This document shows, piece after piece, positions 36,093 to 44,495 of a DNA stretch of 64,000 bases. Both the position numbers and the translations under genes were made by a program. A model generated the notes under the pieces. That model ran no database searches. It was not told the origin of the DNA and saw nothing but the letters and a program-made list of their open reading frames with translations. How positions within the stretch are numbered: position 1 is the stretch's first letter; every line of letters begins with the position of its first letter. Source of the DNA: Croceicoccus ponticola (GTDB taxonomy: Bacteria > Pseudomonadota > Alphaproteobacteria > Sphingomonadales > Sphingomonadaceae); contig NZ_RXOL01000008.1 in assembly GCF_004004515.1 (NCBI RefSeq), positions 1-64,000 of the forward strand, written 5' to 3'.

Positions 36093-37604
36093 ATGTCCAA
36101 CCGTTCCACCCAAGTCGCCCACTCCATCCCCATGCGTAGCCGTTTGGTGGCGCTATCGTCTGCCGCCGCACTTGCATTAGCCGTTGGCGGTTGCGCAGGG
36201 ACGACCACACCCCCAGTTGTGGCAGGGCAAGCCGCCGGAATGACTCCGGAAGAGCGCAAGATCGGCGCCGAGGCCAATCCTCAGTTGATCGCCGAATTCG
36301 GCGGTGCCTATACGGGGCCACAGGCGGCCTACGTCGAGCAGGTTGGCAAGAATATCGCTGTCCAGAGCGGGCTAGGCGATGCTCGCAGCGCGTTTACCGT
36401 GACGCTGCTGAATTCGCCGGTTAACAACGCTTTCGCCATCCCCGGCGGTTATATCTACACGACACGCGAACTCGTTGCCCTGATGGACAACGAAGCCGAA
36501 CTGGCCGGCGTGCTGGGTCACGAAGTCGGCCACGTAGCCGCGCGGCACGCGCAGCAACGTCAGAAGGCTGCTCAGCAGAATTCGATCCTCGGTACGGTTG
36601 GCGCGGTGCTTTCTGGCGTCCTGTTCGGCAATTCACAGATTGGCCAGATAGGTCAGCAGCTTGCCATGCAGGGTTCGCAGCTTCTGACGCTGAAATATTC
36701 ACGTAGCCAGGAAACGCAGGCCGACGATCTTGGCATCGCCTATCTATCGAACGCGGGTTACGATCCCAAGGCGATGGCGACCGTGTTGCAGAGCCTTGCG
36801 CAGCAGAACGCTCTAGACGGTCGTTTGATGGGCACTTCGAACCAGGTTCCCGAATGGGCATCGACCCACCCGGATCCAGCCAGCCGCGTCAGCCGCGCGC
36901 TTCAGGCGGCGCAGGGCAAAACCGGCAACGTAACCAATAAGGATACGTTCCTCACTCGCATCAACGGCATGATGTACGGTGACGATCCTAAGCAGGGCGT
37001 TGTCGAAGGCAACACGTTCACCCATCCGGTGTTCGGGTTCGAATTCAAAGCGCCGAGCGGCTTTTTCATGATCAACGGTACCAGCGCGGTGTCGATCAGT
37101 GGCCAGTCGGGCAAGGGTCAGCTCACCGGAGCGGCGTATAACGGCAATATGAGCACGTACATCCAGAACGCGTTCAACGCGCTTACCGATGGCAAGCAGC
37201 AGATTACGCCTTCTTCGATCCAGACGACGACCGTTAACGGAATTCCCGCAAGCTACGGCACCGCGCGGGTCGATAGCGGGAACGGTGCGGTCGACGTGAC
37301 CGTGTTTGCATACGAGTTCTCGAAGACGCAGGCCTTCCACTTCGTGACGATCGCACAGGGCGGCAACGCTGCGGTCTTCAATCCCATGTACTCGAGCATG
37401 CGCAAGATCTCATCGGCCGAGGCGGCGGCGGTGAAGGCACGAAAGATCGCGGTTTACACTGTAAAGTCAGGCGACACGCTGCAGTCGATTGCCGGGCGGA
37501 TGGCCTATTCGAGCAACCAGCTTGAGCGTTTCCTGGTGCTCAACTCGCTTGAAAGCAACAGCTCGCTTCAGGCGGGGCAGAAGGTGAAGATCGTCACTTA
37601 TTGA
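36093..37604 (+). CDS. M48-family metalloprotease lipoprotein with LysM domain
   Basis: A 503-residue exported protein. It has a signal peptide with a lipobox (LALAVGGC, Cys at residue 34), the zinc-binding HEVGHVAARH near residue 150, the third ligand Glu in SRSQETQADDLG, a middle domain of unknown type, and a C-terminal LysM domain (YTVKSGDTLQSIAGRM) that should bind peptidoglycan. It resembles BepA/LoiP-like outer-membrane quality-control proteases. GAGG precedes ATG 36093 at 8 bases. A strong terminator follows. Confidence 0.9.
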   Translation: MSNRSTQVAHSIPMRSRLVALSSAAALALAVGGCAGTTTPPVVAGQAAGMTPEERKIGAEANPQLIAEFGGAYTGPQAAYVEQVGKNIAVQSGLGDARSAFTVTLLNSPVNNAFAIPGGYIYTTRELVALMDNEAELAGVLGHEVGHVAARHAQQRQKAAQQNSILGTVGAVLSGVLFGNSQIGQIGQQLAMQGSQLLTLKYSRSQETQADDLGIAYLSNAGYDPKAMATVLQSLAQQNALDGRLMGTSNQVPEWASTHPDPASRVSRALQAAQGKTGNVTNKDTFLTRINGMMYGDDPKQGVVEGNTFTHPVFGFEFKAPSGFFMINGTSAVSISGQSGKGQLTGAAYNGNMSTYIQNAFNALTDGKQQITPSSIQTTTVNGIPASYGTARVDSGNGAVDVTVFAYEFSKTQAFHFVTIAQGGNAAVFNPMYSSMRKISSAEAAAVKARKIAVYTVKSGDTLQSIAGRMAYSSNQLERFLVLNSLESNSSLQAGQKVKIVTY

Positions 37605-37625
37605 TGTTTCGCCGCTATTGACGTC

Positions 37626-37666
37626 AAAAAGGGCGGGCGTACCATCTGGTGCGCCCGCCCTTTTTT
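37626..37666 (+). terminator. rho-independent terminator after the M48 protease gene
   Basis: GGGCGGGCG (37631-37639) pairs with CGCCCGCCC (37652-37660) and is followed by six T; five A precede the stem. It lies 22 bases after the stop codon. Confidence 0.92.
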
Positions 37667-37732
37667 CAAATGTTCATCCTAACGTACTTGGGTTCTACGG
37701 TGCGCAGATTACGACCACCACGCGCAACGCAA

Positions 37733-37760
37733 AACGGGCGGCAGTTTCCTGCCGCCCGTT
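37733..37760 (-). terminator. terminator of the first Flp pilin gene
   Basis: Twelve-base arms AACGGGCGGCAG (37733-37744) and CTGCCGCCCGTT (37749-37760) form a stem 27 bases behind the pilin stop on the minus strand, followed by a short TTTT tract. Confidence 0.7.
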
Positions 37761-37786
37761 CGCTCAAGAACGGTAGAACCGATCAA

Positions 37787-37969
37787 TTATGCGGTCGGCG
37801 AGTTCGCTGCGACCAGCGAATCTTCAACCGTGCCGAAGGTGTTGTTCAGCTCGCCGCCAACAGCGGTAAGCGTGGTGATGCAAGCGACGGCGATCAGAGC
37901 TGCGATGAGGCCATATTCGATGGCGGTCGCGCCGGATTCGTCAGCGAGAAGGTTCTTGAAAAACTGCAT
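37787..37969 (-). CDS. Flp family type IVb pilin
   Basis: The 60-residue prepilin has a short basic leader, then DESGATAIEYGLIAALIAVA. The G-A cleavage site with Glu at +5 and the hydrophobic helix are the Flp signature. It would be processed by a TadV/CpaA peptidase and assembled by a Tad system, none of which is in this window. A second pilin lies 139 bases upstream on the same strand. Confidence 0.92.
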   Translation of the reverse strand: MQFFKNLLADESGATAIEYGLIAALIAVACITTLTAVGGELNNTFGTVEDSLVAANSPTA

Positions 37970-38108
37970 TTTAGGTCTCCTGGTTCAAAAAGTAACTAGC
38001 GTATCACCCGGCTCTTTCATGTCTTGGCGAAGATTACTTCGATGCCCCCAAGTATTCTGATCGAGCCATTTCATTCCTAGGTAGAAAAACTGAAAAAGAA
38101 GTTAACTC

Positions 38109-38294
38109 TCAGCGAGCTTTTTCCATCGCAGTAGCCATACTGTCGGAAATGCCGGTCCACATGTTGCTGGTTTCGTCCGCGACGCCCTGCAGTCCGGCCA
38201 GCATCGCCAGGACAATCAACGCAGCGATCAGGCCATACTCGATGGCAGTCGCTCCGCTTTCGTCCTCGCAGAATTTGGCAAGAATGCTGAACAT
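38109..38294 (-). CDS. Flp family type IVb pilin (second copy)
   Basis: The 61-residue prepilin has the same core, EDESGATAIEYGLIAAL, but a different C-terminal tail (WTGISDSMATAMEKAR) from its neighbour. ATG 38294 follows a GAAGGAAGG purine run. The pair may form a mixed fibre or be expressed under different conditions; each seems to have its own leader. Confidence 0.9.
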   Translation of the reverse strand: MFSILAKFCEDESGATAIEYGLIAALIVLAMLAGLQGVADETSNMWTGISDSMATAMEKAR

Positions 38295-38417
38295 TGTTTC
38301 GGGCCTTCCTTCGTGGTCCGTCTTCAAAATCGCCCCAAGAGATTAATTTTTAGTTGAGACAGGGACCGAAGTTGCAAAACAATCCGACAAGGGGCGAAAG
38401 TTAATGGTCAGCCAACC

Positions 38418-38825
38418 ATGCTAGTCGTTGCAGCAGCACTATTAGATGGCTCTTCGCGAGTGCTCATGCACCGCCGGCCTTTTGCCAAACACCATGGCGG
38501 GCTTTGGGAATTTCCGGGCGGAAAAGTCGATCCCGGAGAGGTTCCGCAAGATGCACTGAGCCGCGAACTTGCCGAAGAGCTGGGGATTCGGGTCGAGCCG
38601 CACCGATTCGCACCTGCTGGATTTGCCACCGGCGCTGCGGTGCCGGGCGACGATGAACCGCTTGTAATCCTTCTTTACACCTGCCGGCATTGGCACGGCG
38701 AGCCTCTTGCTTTGGAAGGTGAAGAGGTGCGTTGGTGCCTCGGCGCCGATTGCAGCGGTCTCGATCTCGCGCCGCTGGACCGGGAGTTACTCCCTAATTT
38801 GAAGCCCTTCGGCATCGATTTGTAA
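38418..38825 (+). CDS. mutT: 8-oxo-dGTP diphosphatase, MutT/Nudix
   Basis: A 135-residue Nudix hydrolase with the 23-residue Nudix box starting GGKVDPGEVPQDALSRELAE and ending ELGI, all catalytic Glu residues present, and HHGGLWEFPGGK before it as in MutT. It removes oxidised dGTP from the nucleotide pool. It stands alone, divergent from the pilin genes. Confidence 0.9.
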   Translation: MLVVAAALLDGSSRVLMHRRPFAKHHGGLWEFPGGKVDPGEVPQDALSRELAEELGIRVEPHRFAPAGFATGAAVPGDDEPLVILLYTCRHWHGEPLALEGEEVRWCLGADCSGLDLAPLDRELLPNLKPFGIDL

Positions 38826-38894
38826 GAGTTTTGAAATATCGCCTCAAAGGGGTTGCCAAGGTGCCGACTGCCGCTTAAATGCCGCCCCTCAAGT

Positions 38895-38971
38895 GCGCCC
38901 GTAGCTCAGCTGGATAGAGCACCAGACTACGAATCTGGGGGTCGGACGTTCGAATCGTTCCGGGCGCACCA
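38895..38971 (+). tRNA. tRNA-Arg (anticodon ACG)
   Basis: A full cloverleaf is present: acceptor arms GCGCCCG and CGGGCGC, D-arm GCTC/GAGC, anticodon stem CCAGA/TCTGG with loop CTACGAA, T-arm with TTCGAAT, and an encoded CCA end. The ACG anticodon, with inosine at the first position, reads CGU, CGC and CGA. Confidence 0.97.
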
Positions 38972-39017
38972 AACACATCGCCCCGTTCACCATTGGTGAG
39001 CGGGGCGATGTGTTTTT
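38971..39017 (+). terminator. terminator after tRNA-Arg
   Basis: A perfect 15-base stem (AAACACATCGCCCCG, 38971-38985, with its complement at 39001-39015) is followed by a run of T. It starts right at the CCA end of the tRNA. Confidence 0.85.
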
Positions 39018-39156
39018 GGGCTTTGCAGGTGGCCGAGATGCCGAAATCTGGCGCGTGCACGTAAGTTCCGTTCTTCAGCTAACGGCATCGCACCAGCACC
39101 CTCGCACAAATCGCTCCCTCGTGACCCTTTGCACTGTCTTATCGACGAATGGGGTC

Positions 39157-39181
39157 GGAACCTCAGCGCATCCCACCGGTT
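39157..39181 (+). promoter_or_regulatory. possible EcfG-type general stress promoter
   Basis: GGAAC (39157-39161), a 16-base spacer and GGTT (39178-39181) match the alphaproteobacterial EcfG consensus (GGAAC, 16-17 bases, CGTT) with one mismatch. It lies about 37 bases before the hemerythrin-like gene. Such stress genes are common members of this regulon. Confidence 0.45.
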
Positions 39182-39217
39182 TCTCCTCCAAACAGACATC
39201 ATACGCGGGAGCATTCC

Positions 39218-39709
39218 ATGGCCGATACTTCGGGCATTTTCGATCGACTCAAGGAAGACCACGACAAACATCGCAAGCTGCTTGCCAAGATGGCCAAGAC
39301 CGAAGGGGCGAGCGATGAGCGCGAATCGCTGCTTGAGCAATTCACGATCGAAGTGAAGAGCCATGCTGCCGCCGAGGAGCAGGCGCTTTATTCGACCATG
39401 ATGCGCAAGCCCGAAACCACGAGCGACACGCGCCATTCGGTATCGGAGCACCACGAGATCGAGGAAATGCTGAACGACCTGGCCGCCACGGACATGAGTT
39501 CGAGCGCATGGCTTTCCAAATTCAAGGACTTGCGCCACGAATACGAGCATCACATCGACGAAGAAGAGGAAGAGCACTTCCCCGAGTTCGAAAAGCACCT
39601 AACCGATGCCGATTTAGATCACATGCGATCGGTGTTCGAACGGCGGAAGCAGGCTGAACTCGGCGAGCAGGAAGTGACGCCGGAAAAGATGGAAGATGCG
39701 AAGGAATAA
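39218..39709 (+). CDS. hemerythrin-like (HHE domain) protein
   Basis: A 163-residue four-helix protein. Its histidine/glutamate pattern is that of HHE domains: LKEDHDKHRKLL, EVKSHAAAEEQALY, SEHHEIEEML and HEYEHHIDEEEEEHFPEF. It should bind a di-iron centre and may sense or store oxygen or nitric oxide, or repair iron-sulfur centres. GGGAG precedes ATG 39218 by 7 bases. The phospholipase-D-like gene follows after 61 bases. Confidence 0.88.
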   Translation: MADTSGIFDRLKEDHDKHRKLLAKMAKTEGASDERESLLEQFTIEVKSHAAAEEQALYSTMMRKPETTSDTRHSVSEHHEIEEMLNDLAATDMSSSAWLSKFKDLRHEYEHHIDEEEEEHFPEFEKHLTDADLDHMRSVFERRKQAELGEQEVTPEKMEDAKE

Positions 39710-39770
39710 GCTACGTAAAGTATAAACGACTTGGCGTGATCGGAAGCCGGTCACGCCGACAGGAGATTGC

Positions 39771-41312
39771 ATGACGGACGAAACGGTCGGCCCTGACGAA
39801 ACGGGCGACCTGGCACAAGAGACCAAAAAGGGCCCCGGGTCGGCGTTTGCACAAAGCGTTGAATCCGGGGTCTGGCGTTACGAACATGCCGAACGTGCGC
39901 ATGTCGTCGTCGACGCTGCCGATTATTTCAGCATCATGCAAACCACCATGATGAATGCGAAAAAGCGCATTTTCCTGATCGGCTGGGATTTCGACACGCG
40001 CATTGCACTCGGTCGCGGTCGCAGGTGGTGGGAAGTGCTGCCAAGGCACCGCCCTCCGCGCAGGCTTGGCCGCTTCATCGTGTGGCTCGTGAACCGCAAT
40101 CCCGACCTCGAAGTCTATATCCTGAAATGGAATTTCGCGGCGGCCAAGCTTTTCTTCCGCGGTTCGATGTTCATCGACCTTTGGCGCTGGTTTCGGCATT
40201 CGCGCATCCATTTCAAGCTTGATGCGGCGCATCCGTTCGGTTGCAGCCACCACCAGAAGATCGTGATCATTGATGATCGGTTTGCCGTTTGCGGCGGGAT
40301 CGACATGACCGCGGACCGGTGGGACACGCGCGAACACCTCGACGTGGAACGCCTGCGCCGCGAACCGGGCGGCGGCAGCTACATGCCGTGGCACGACATG
40401 ACGATGCTGGTCGAGGGCGAAGCCGCAAAAGCGCTGGACGAACTGGGCCGCAAGCGTTGGAATATCGCGGGCGGTCGCGACCTCGATCGCGTGCCGGACC
40501 AGCCCCACAGTGTATGGCCCGATCATGTCGAGGCTGATTTCGACAATGTCGAACTCGGCATCGCGCGAACCCGCGCCGCCTATGACGAGAACGACGAAAT
40601 CCGGGAAATCGAGGAATTGTTCGTCCGCCTTATCAAGGGCGCCAAGCGGTTCATCTATGCCGAAAGCCAATATTTCGCCTCTCGCAAGATTGGCGAGGCC
40701 GTGGCGGCCCGGATGGCAGAGGATGACCCGCCGGAAATCGTACTGGTCAATCCGCTGACGGCCGACGGCTGGCTGGAGCAACAGGCGATGGATACGGCAC
40801 GTGCCCGCTTGCTCAAATCAATCGGCAAGGTCGACAAGAAAGGCCGCTTCCGCATTTATATCCCGCGGACGACCGATGGGCAGCCGATATACGTTCATGC
40901 CAAGCTGATGATCGTCGATGACGAAGTCATGAAGATCGGTTCGGCGAACATGAACAACCGTTCGCTGGGCCTCGATTCCGAATGCGACATGCTGCTCGAT
41001 GCCAATCGCGCCGGTAACGAGGATTCGGTGGCAAGCATCCGCCGACTGCGGCATTCCCTGCTGGCCGAACATTGCGGGCTGGAGGAGGACGAAGTCGGTG
41101 CGTTGATCGAACGTTATGGTTCGATGCACGCGATGATCCAGCAGCATCCGCAACCGCAACGCACGTTGAAGTTGTTCGAAGTTCCGGACCTGACCGACAT
41201 GGAAAAGACGGTTGCCGATCAGGAACTGCTCGATCCAGAAAGCGCGGAGGACATGTTCGAACCGCTCAGCAAACGTCGCGGGCTGTTGCGGCGATTGCGT
41301 CGCCTGCGCTGA
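39771..41312 (+). CDS. phospholipase D-like / cardiolipin synthase-like protein
   Basis: A 513-residue protein with two HKD motifs, HHQKIVIIDDRFAVCGGID near residue 160 and VHAKLMIVDDEVMKIGSANM near 375, as in phospholipase D and cardiolipin synthase. It lacks the N-terminal membrane helices of ClsA and has a charged C-terminus. It probably works at the inner face of the membrane on phospholipid head groups. With the hemerythrin gene upstream it may belong to a stress operon. Confidence 0.88.
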   Translation: MTDETVGPDETGDLAQETKKGPGSAFAQSVESGVWRYEHAERAHVVVDAADYFSIMQTTMMNAKKRIFLIGWDFDTRIALGRGRRWWEVLPRHRPPRRLGRFIVWLVNRNPDLEVYILKWNFAAAKLFFRGSMFIDLWRWFRHSRIHFKLDAAHPFGCSHHQKIVIIDDRFAVCGGIDMTADRWDTREHLDVERLRREPGGGSYMPWHDMTMLVEGEAAKALDELGRKRWNIAGGRDLDRVPDQPHSVWPDHVEADFDNVELGIARTRAAYDENDEIREIEELFVRLIKGAKRFIYAESQYFASRKIGEAVAARMAEDDPPEIVLVNPLTADGWLEQQAMDTARARLLKSIGKVDKKGRFRIYIPRTTDGQPIYVHAKLMIVDDEVMKIGSANMNNRSLGLDSECDMLLDANRAGNEDSVASIRRLRHSLLAEHCGLEEDEVGALIERYGSMHAMIQQHPQPQRTLKLFEVPDLTDMEKTVADQELLDPESAEDMFEPLSKRRGLLRRLRRLR

Positions 41313-41314
41313 AA

Positions 41315-42214
41315 TCAGCCTGCGCGGAGTTCCATGGCCAGTAGCCGGAATTCGTCGCCGCGCGGGCTGCCCTTGCGCCAAACCAGGGCGATCTCGCGGC
41401 TCGCATTGTCTGATTTGAGCGGGCGGGCAACCACGTCGGTGCCGTTGAGAATGCCGGCATCGAGCGCCATCTTTGGCAGCATCGTCACCCCCAGCCCGTT
41501 GTCGACCATCTGCACCAGCGTATGGAGCGATGTGCCGATCATCGTGGCGCTGGCCCGCATTTCCGGCCTGTTGCAGGCGGCAAGTGCGTGCTCCTTCAGG
41601 CAGTGGCCGTCTTCGAGCAACAGCAGCCGCCCTTCATCGATCATTGATGGTGGCACTTCGTCTGGTGGATCGCGCGGATCGTCTTTTGGAAAGGCGACAT
41701 AAAGCGCGTCTGTGCCGATCGTTTCCGATTCGATCTCGCCGGTAGCGAAGGGAAGGGCAAGCAGTACGCAGTCTGCCCGCCCGTGATGCAGCGATTCGAG
41801 CGCGTCGCTGCTCGGCTCTTCGCGCAGGAACAGTTTCAGCTTGGGCCGTTCCTTGCGCAAGCGCGGCAGGATGCGCGGCAGCAGGAACGGCGCGATGGTC
41901 GGGATCACGCTCATCCGCAATTCACCGCACAAAGGCTGACCGGCAGACTGGACGAGGTCCGACAGTTCTTCAGCCTCGCGCAGCAGGCGATGCGCCTTGG
42001 CGACGACTTGTTCGCCCAGCGGCGTGAAGCGAACCACGCGGCGCGTTCGTTCGACCAACGTCACGCCCAGCAGCGATTCCAGTTCGCGAATCCCCGCCGA
42101 AAGAGTCGATTGCGATACGAAACACGATTCGGCGGCGCGGCCGAAATGCCCATGCTCGTGCAGGGCGATGAGGTATTGCAGTTGCTTGATCGTCGGGAGG
42201 TAGGACGCGCTCAC
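41315..42214 (-). CDS. oxyR: hydrogen peroxide-responsive LysR regulator OxyR
   Basis: A 299-residue LysR-type regulator. It has an N-terminal winged helix (GHFGRAAESCFVSQSTLSAG) and, in the sensor domain, EDGHCLKEHALAACNRPE. There the two cysteines nine residues apart are those that form the peroxide-induced disulfide of OxyR. It starts with GTG overlapping the rnd stop (GTGA). No catalase or ahpC adjoins. Confidence 0.9.
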   Translation of the reverse strand: MSASYLPTIKQLQYLIALHEHGHFGRAAESCFVSQSTLSAGIRELESLLGVTLVERTRRVVRFTPLGEQVVAKAHRLLREAEELSDLVQSAGQPLCGELRMSVIPTIAPFLLPRILPRLRKERPKLKLFLREEPSSDALESLHHGRADCVLLALPFATGEIESETIGTDALYVAFPKDDPRDPPDEVPPSMIDEGRLLLLEDGHCLKEHALAACNRPEMRASATMIGTSLHTLVQMVDNGLGVTMLPKMALDAGILNGTDVVARPLKSDNASREIALVWRKGSPRGDEFRLLAMELRAG

Positions 42215-43425
42215 GCTTCCTGGTTCTCCGCTTCGTCCTCAGCCAGTGGCTCGCTCGAATCGAGGACGATCCGCGTCATCTTGAGCCTGCCGTTTTCGAC
42301 CCCGAAGCCAAGTTTGCCTTCGACGAGTTCAAGCGCATCGCGGCCAAAGGTTTCGAACCGCCAACCTTCGAGCAGGGGGATATTCTTGCGGACACCAGCA
42401 GCCAGCTGCTCCAGATCGTCGGATCGGGCCAGAAGCCGCGCGGCGACGTCGATTTCACGCGAGCGGATCTTGAGCAACAGCTTGAGCAGATCGGCGACGA
42501 GCGCGCCTTCCTTGCCCAGCGGCGCACCACGCTTGCGTTCGAGCATTTCGTCATCGGGCAGCGCGACCGCTTCGGACAGCGCCTTCATCAAACGTTTGCC
42601 GATGTCGTTGTCCTTCCACCCGTTGGATAGCCCTCGCACCTTTGCAAGGTCGGCCTGCTTCTTCGGCGGATGGCTGGCGAGGTCGGACAGGGTTTCGTCG
42701 CGGACGATGCGACCGCGGGGTATGTCCTTATCCTGAGCCTCTGCCTCTCGCCATGCAGCGAGGGCCTTGAGCCTGCCGAGCACTTGCGGATTGCGGCCCG
42801 GCGCGCGGATGCGGTGCCACAGGGTTTCGGGTTCCTGCGCATAGTTGGCCGGGTCTGCCAGCCGCTCCATTTCCTGATCCAGCCAGACGCCACGTCCGGT
42901 CTTGATCAGTTTTTTCAGCATCTTGGGGAAGATGGTCGCTAGGTGGGTGACATCGCCGACGGCATATTCGAGCTGGCGGTCGGTTAGCGGACGGCGCGAC
43001 CAGTCGGTGAAACGCGCGCCCTTGTCGATCGGCATGCCAAGCCATGCTTCGACGAGGTTCGAATAGCCGATCTGTTCCGACTGGCTGATAGCCATCATCG
43101 CGATTTGCGTGTCGAAGATCGGGTGCGGCGTCTTGCCGGTAAGGTTGTAGATGATCTCCACATCCTGACCACCGGCGTGGAAGACTTTCAGCACGTCTTC
43201 GTTATCGGTCAACAGGTCGAGCAGCGGCTTCAGGTCTATGCCGTGGGCCAGCGGATCTATCGCAGCGGCTTCCTTGCCGTCCGAAATCTGCACGAGGCAC
43301 AGCAGCGGCCAATAGGTCGATTCGCGCATGAACTCTGTATCCACGGCGACGAAGTCGGCGCTGGCGAAACGGTCGCACAGCGCGGCAAGTTCATCGGTGG
43401 ACGTGATCAGTTCGTGTATTTTCAT
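42211..43425 (-). CDS. rnd: ribonuclease D
   Basis: A 404-residue 3'-5' exonuclease. The DEDDy motifs are visible as VAVDTEFMRE near residue 28, the FHAGGQDVEI region near 84, and a Y-x3-D motif in LEYAVGDVTHL near 153; an HRDC domain follows. It trims tRNA 3' ends. It is transcribed toward and overlaps oxyR. Confidence 0.92.
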   Translation of the reverse strand: MKIHELITSTDELAALCDRFASADFVAVDTEFMRESTYWPLLCLVQISDGKEAAAIDPLAHGIDLKPLLDLLTDNEDVLKVFHAGGQDVEIIYNLTGKTPHPIFDTQIAMMAISQSEQIGYSNLVEAWLGMPIDKGARFTDWSRRPLTDRQLEYAVGDVTHLATIFPKMLKKLIKTGRGVWLDQEMERLADPANYAQEPETLWHRIRAPGRNPQVLGRLKALAAWREAEAQDKDIPRGRIVRDETLSDLASHPPKKQADLAKVRGLSNGWKDNDIGKRLMKALSEAVALPDDEMLERKRGAPLGKEGALVADLLKLLLKIRSREIDVAARLLARSDDLEQLAAGVRKNIPLLEGWRFETFGRDALELVEGKLGFGVENGRLKMTRIVLDSSEPLAEDEAENQEA

Positions 43426-43522
43426 CGAGTGGGCGCATTAGTCGACAGAACGCCCGCGTTCAACGTCGCAGTGCGGATCATACCCCGATTTGCAACTTCG
43501 CGGCCTCTTCGCGGCCCTTGGT

Positions 43523-44482
43523 TCAGGCCGATCGGCGGAACAGGCGTCCCAGCAGGCTGGTCGATTTCACCTCTTGGGGCGCGGGTGCGTCCTCTTCGTC
43601 GTTCGCGCCGTCCTGCAATTCGCGCACGAAACGATGACGCAGCGAACGACCCGAAACATGTTCTGTTTCCGGGGTGAAATGATAGCCCGCATTCTGCCGC
43701 ACCGGGGCAAGCGTCGCCAGCGATGTGAACAGCGTTTCGTCCGTGTCGCCCGCTTCGGCACGCGCGTCGGTCGCGTCGTCGTACTCGGCGCGGCTGGTGA
43801 CCGGGGCATCGAAGAACGGATAGGCTTCGTTGCTGCCGCAAAGCACTGCAATCGGTCGCGGCAAGCCCGATTCTTCGATGGTGTGGGCAATCGCACCATG
43901 CAACAGGACCGCCGCGCGCATCGCGGCAAGGCGCGGCGCATCGTAATCGCCGAGATCGGTCAGCTCGCCACGCTCCATGGGCGTTTTTACCGCAAGATAG
44001 GCGCTGTAGAGCGCGTGCAGCCCGGTCACGCCGATATCGTCTTGCAGATGTTCGTAGCCGCCCTGCCAGCGCGCTCCGGCGCGTCCGTATCCTGCGACGA
44101 TCGCGGCCCTGTCGCTGGTGGAAAAGGGGAAGACTTCATCGCAGTAGAAGCTGGTCTCGAGCGCGGGTGCCGCAGCATCGCCCGATGAGTTGTCGCCATC
44201 GGCCGCACCGGCAAAATCGATGCTCACCGCGCTGATTGGCTGGCCGTGGGCGTCGAGCGAATTGATCGTGACAGCAATCGCGGACCAGCCTGTGATTCGC
44301 ACGTGGTCCGGGTCGATGGCCAGCGCCAGCTTCGCAAGCGGAAGCTCGGCGATCTCGTTCAGCTTTGTGTCCACCGCGGCGAGCGCCTGGTCTGGCTTCC
44401 CCTCGCGCAGCAGTCCTTCGACTTGCGCGCGAAAGCCGCGTTCCTGATCCTCGTCGGTGAAAAGCTGGCTGGCAAAGACCAT
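43523..44482 (-). CDS. unknown protein, first of a tandem paralogue pair
   Basis: The 319-residue protein begins with a short helical region (DEDQERGFRAQVEGLLREGK) typical of small repeat or adaptor proteins, followed by a body with FYCDEVFPFSTSDR and GLPRPIAVLCGSNEAYPFFD, and ends in STSLLGRLFRRSA. Its neighbour at 44496 shares the same layout and the corresponding motifs (FYSDSAFPFSGAHR; MLMVGNNESFPYFDA; and a C-terminal GGFINKLLKRSA). There is no signal peptide or membrane helix. I recognise no family. GAGG precedes ATG 44482 by a few bases. Confidence 0.7.
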   Translation of the reverse strand: MVFASQLFTDEDQERGFRAQVEGLLREGKPDQALAAVDTKLNEIAELPLAKLALAIDPDHVRITGWSAIAVTINSLDAHGQPISAVSIDFAGAADGDNSSGDAAAPALETSFYCDEVFPFSTSDRAAIVAGYGRAGARWQGGYEHLQDDIGVTGLHALYSAYLAVKTPMERGELTDLGDYDAPRLAAMRAAVLLHGAIAHTIEESGLPRPIAVLCGSNEAYPFFDAPVTSRAEYDDATDARAEAGDTDETLFTSLATLAPVRQNAGYHFTPETEHVSGRSLRHRFVRELQDGANDEEDAPAPQEVKSTSLLGRLFRRSA

Positions 44483-44495
44483 GGGCAACCTCGTC

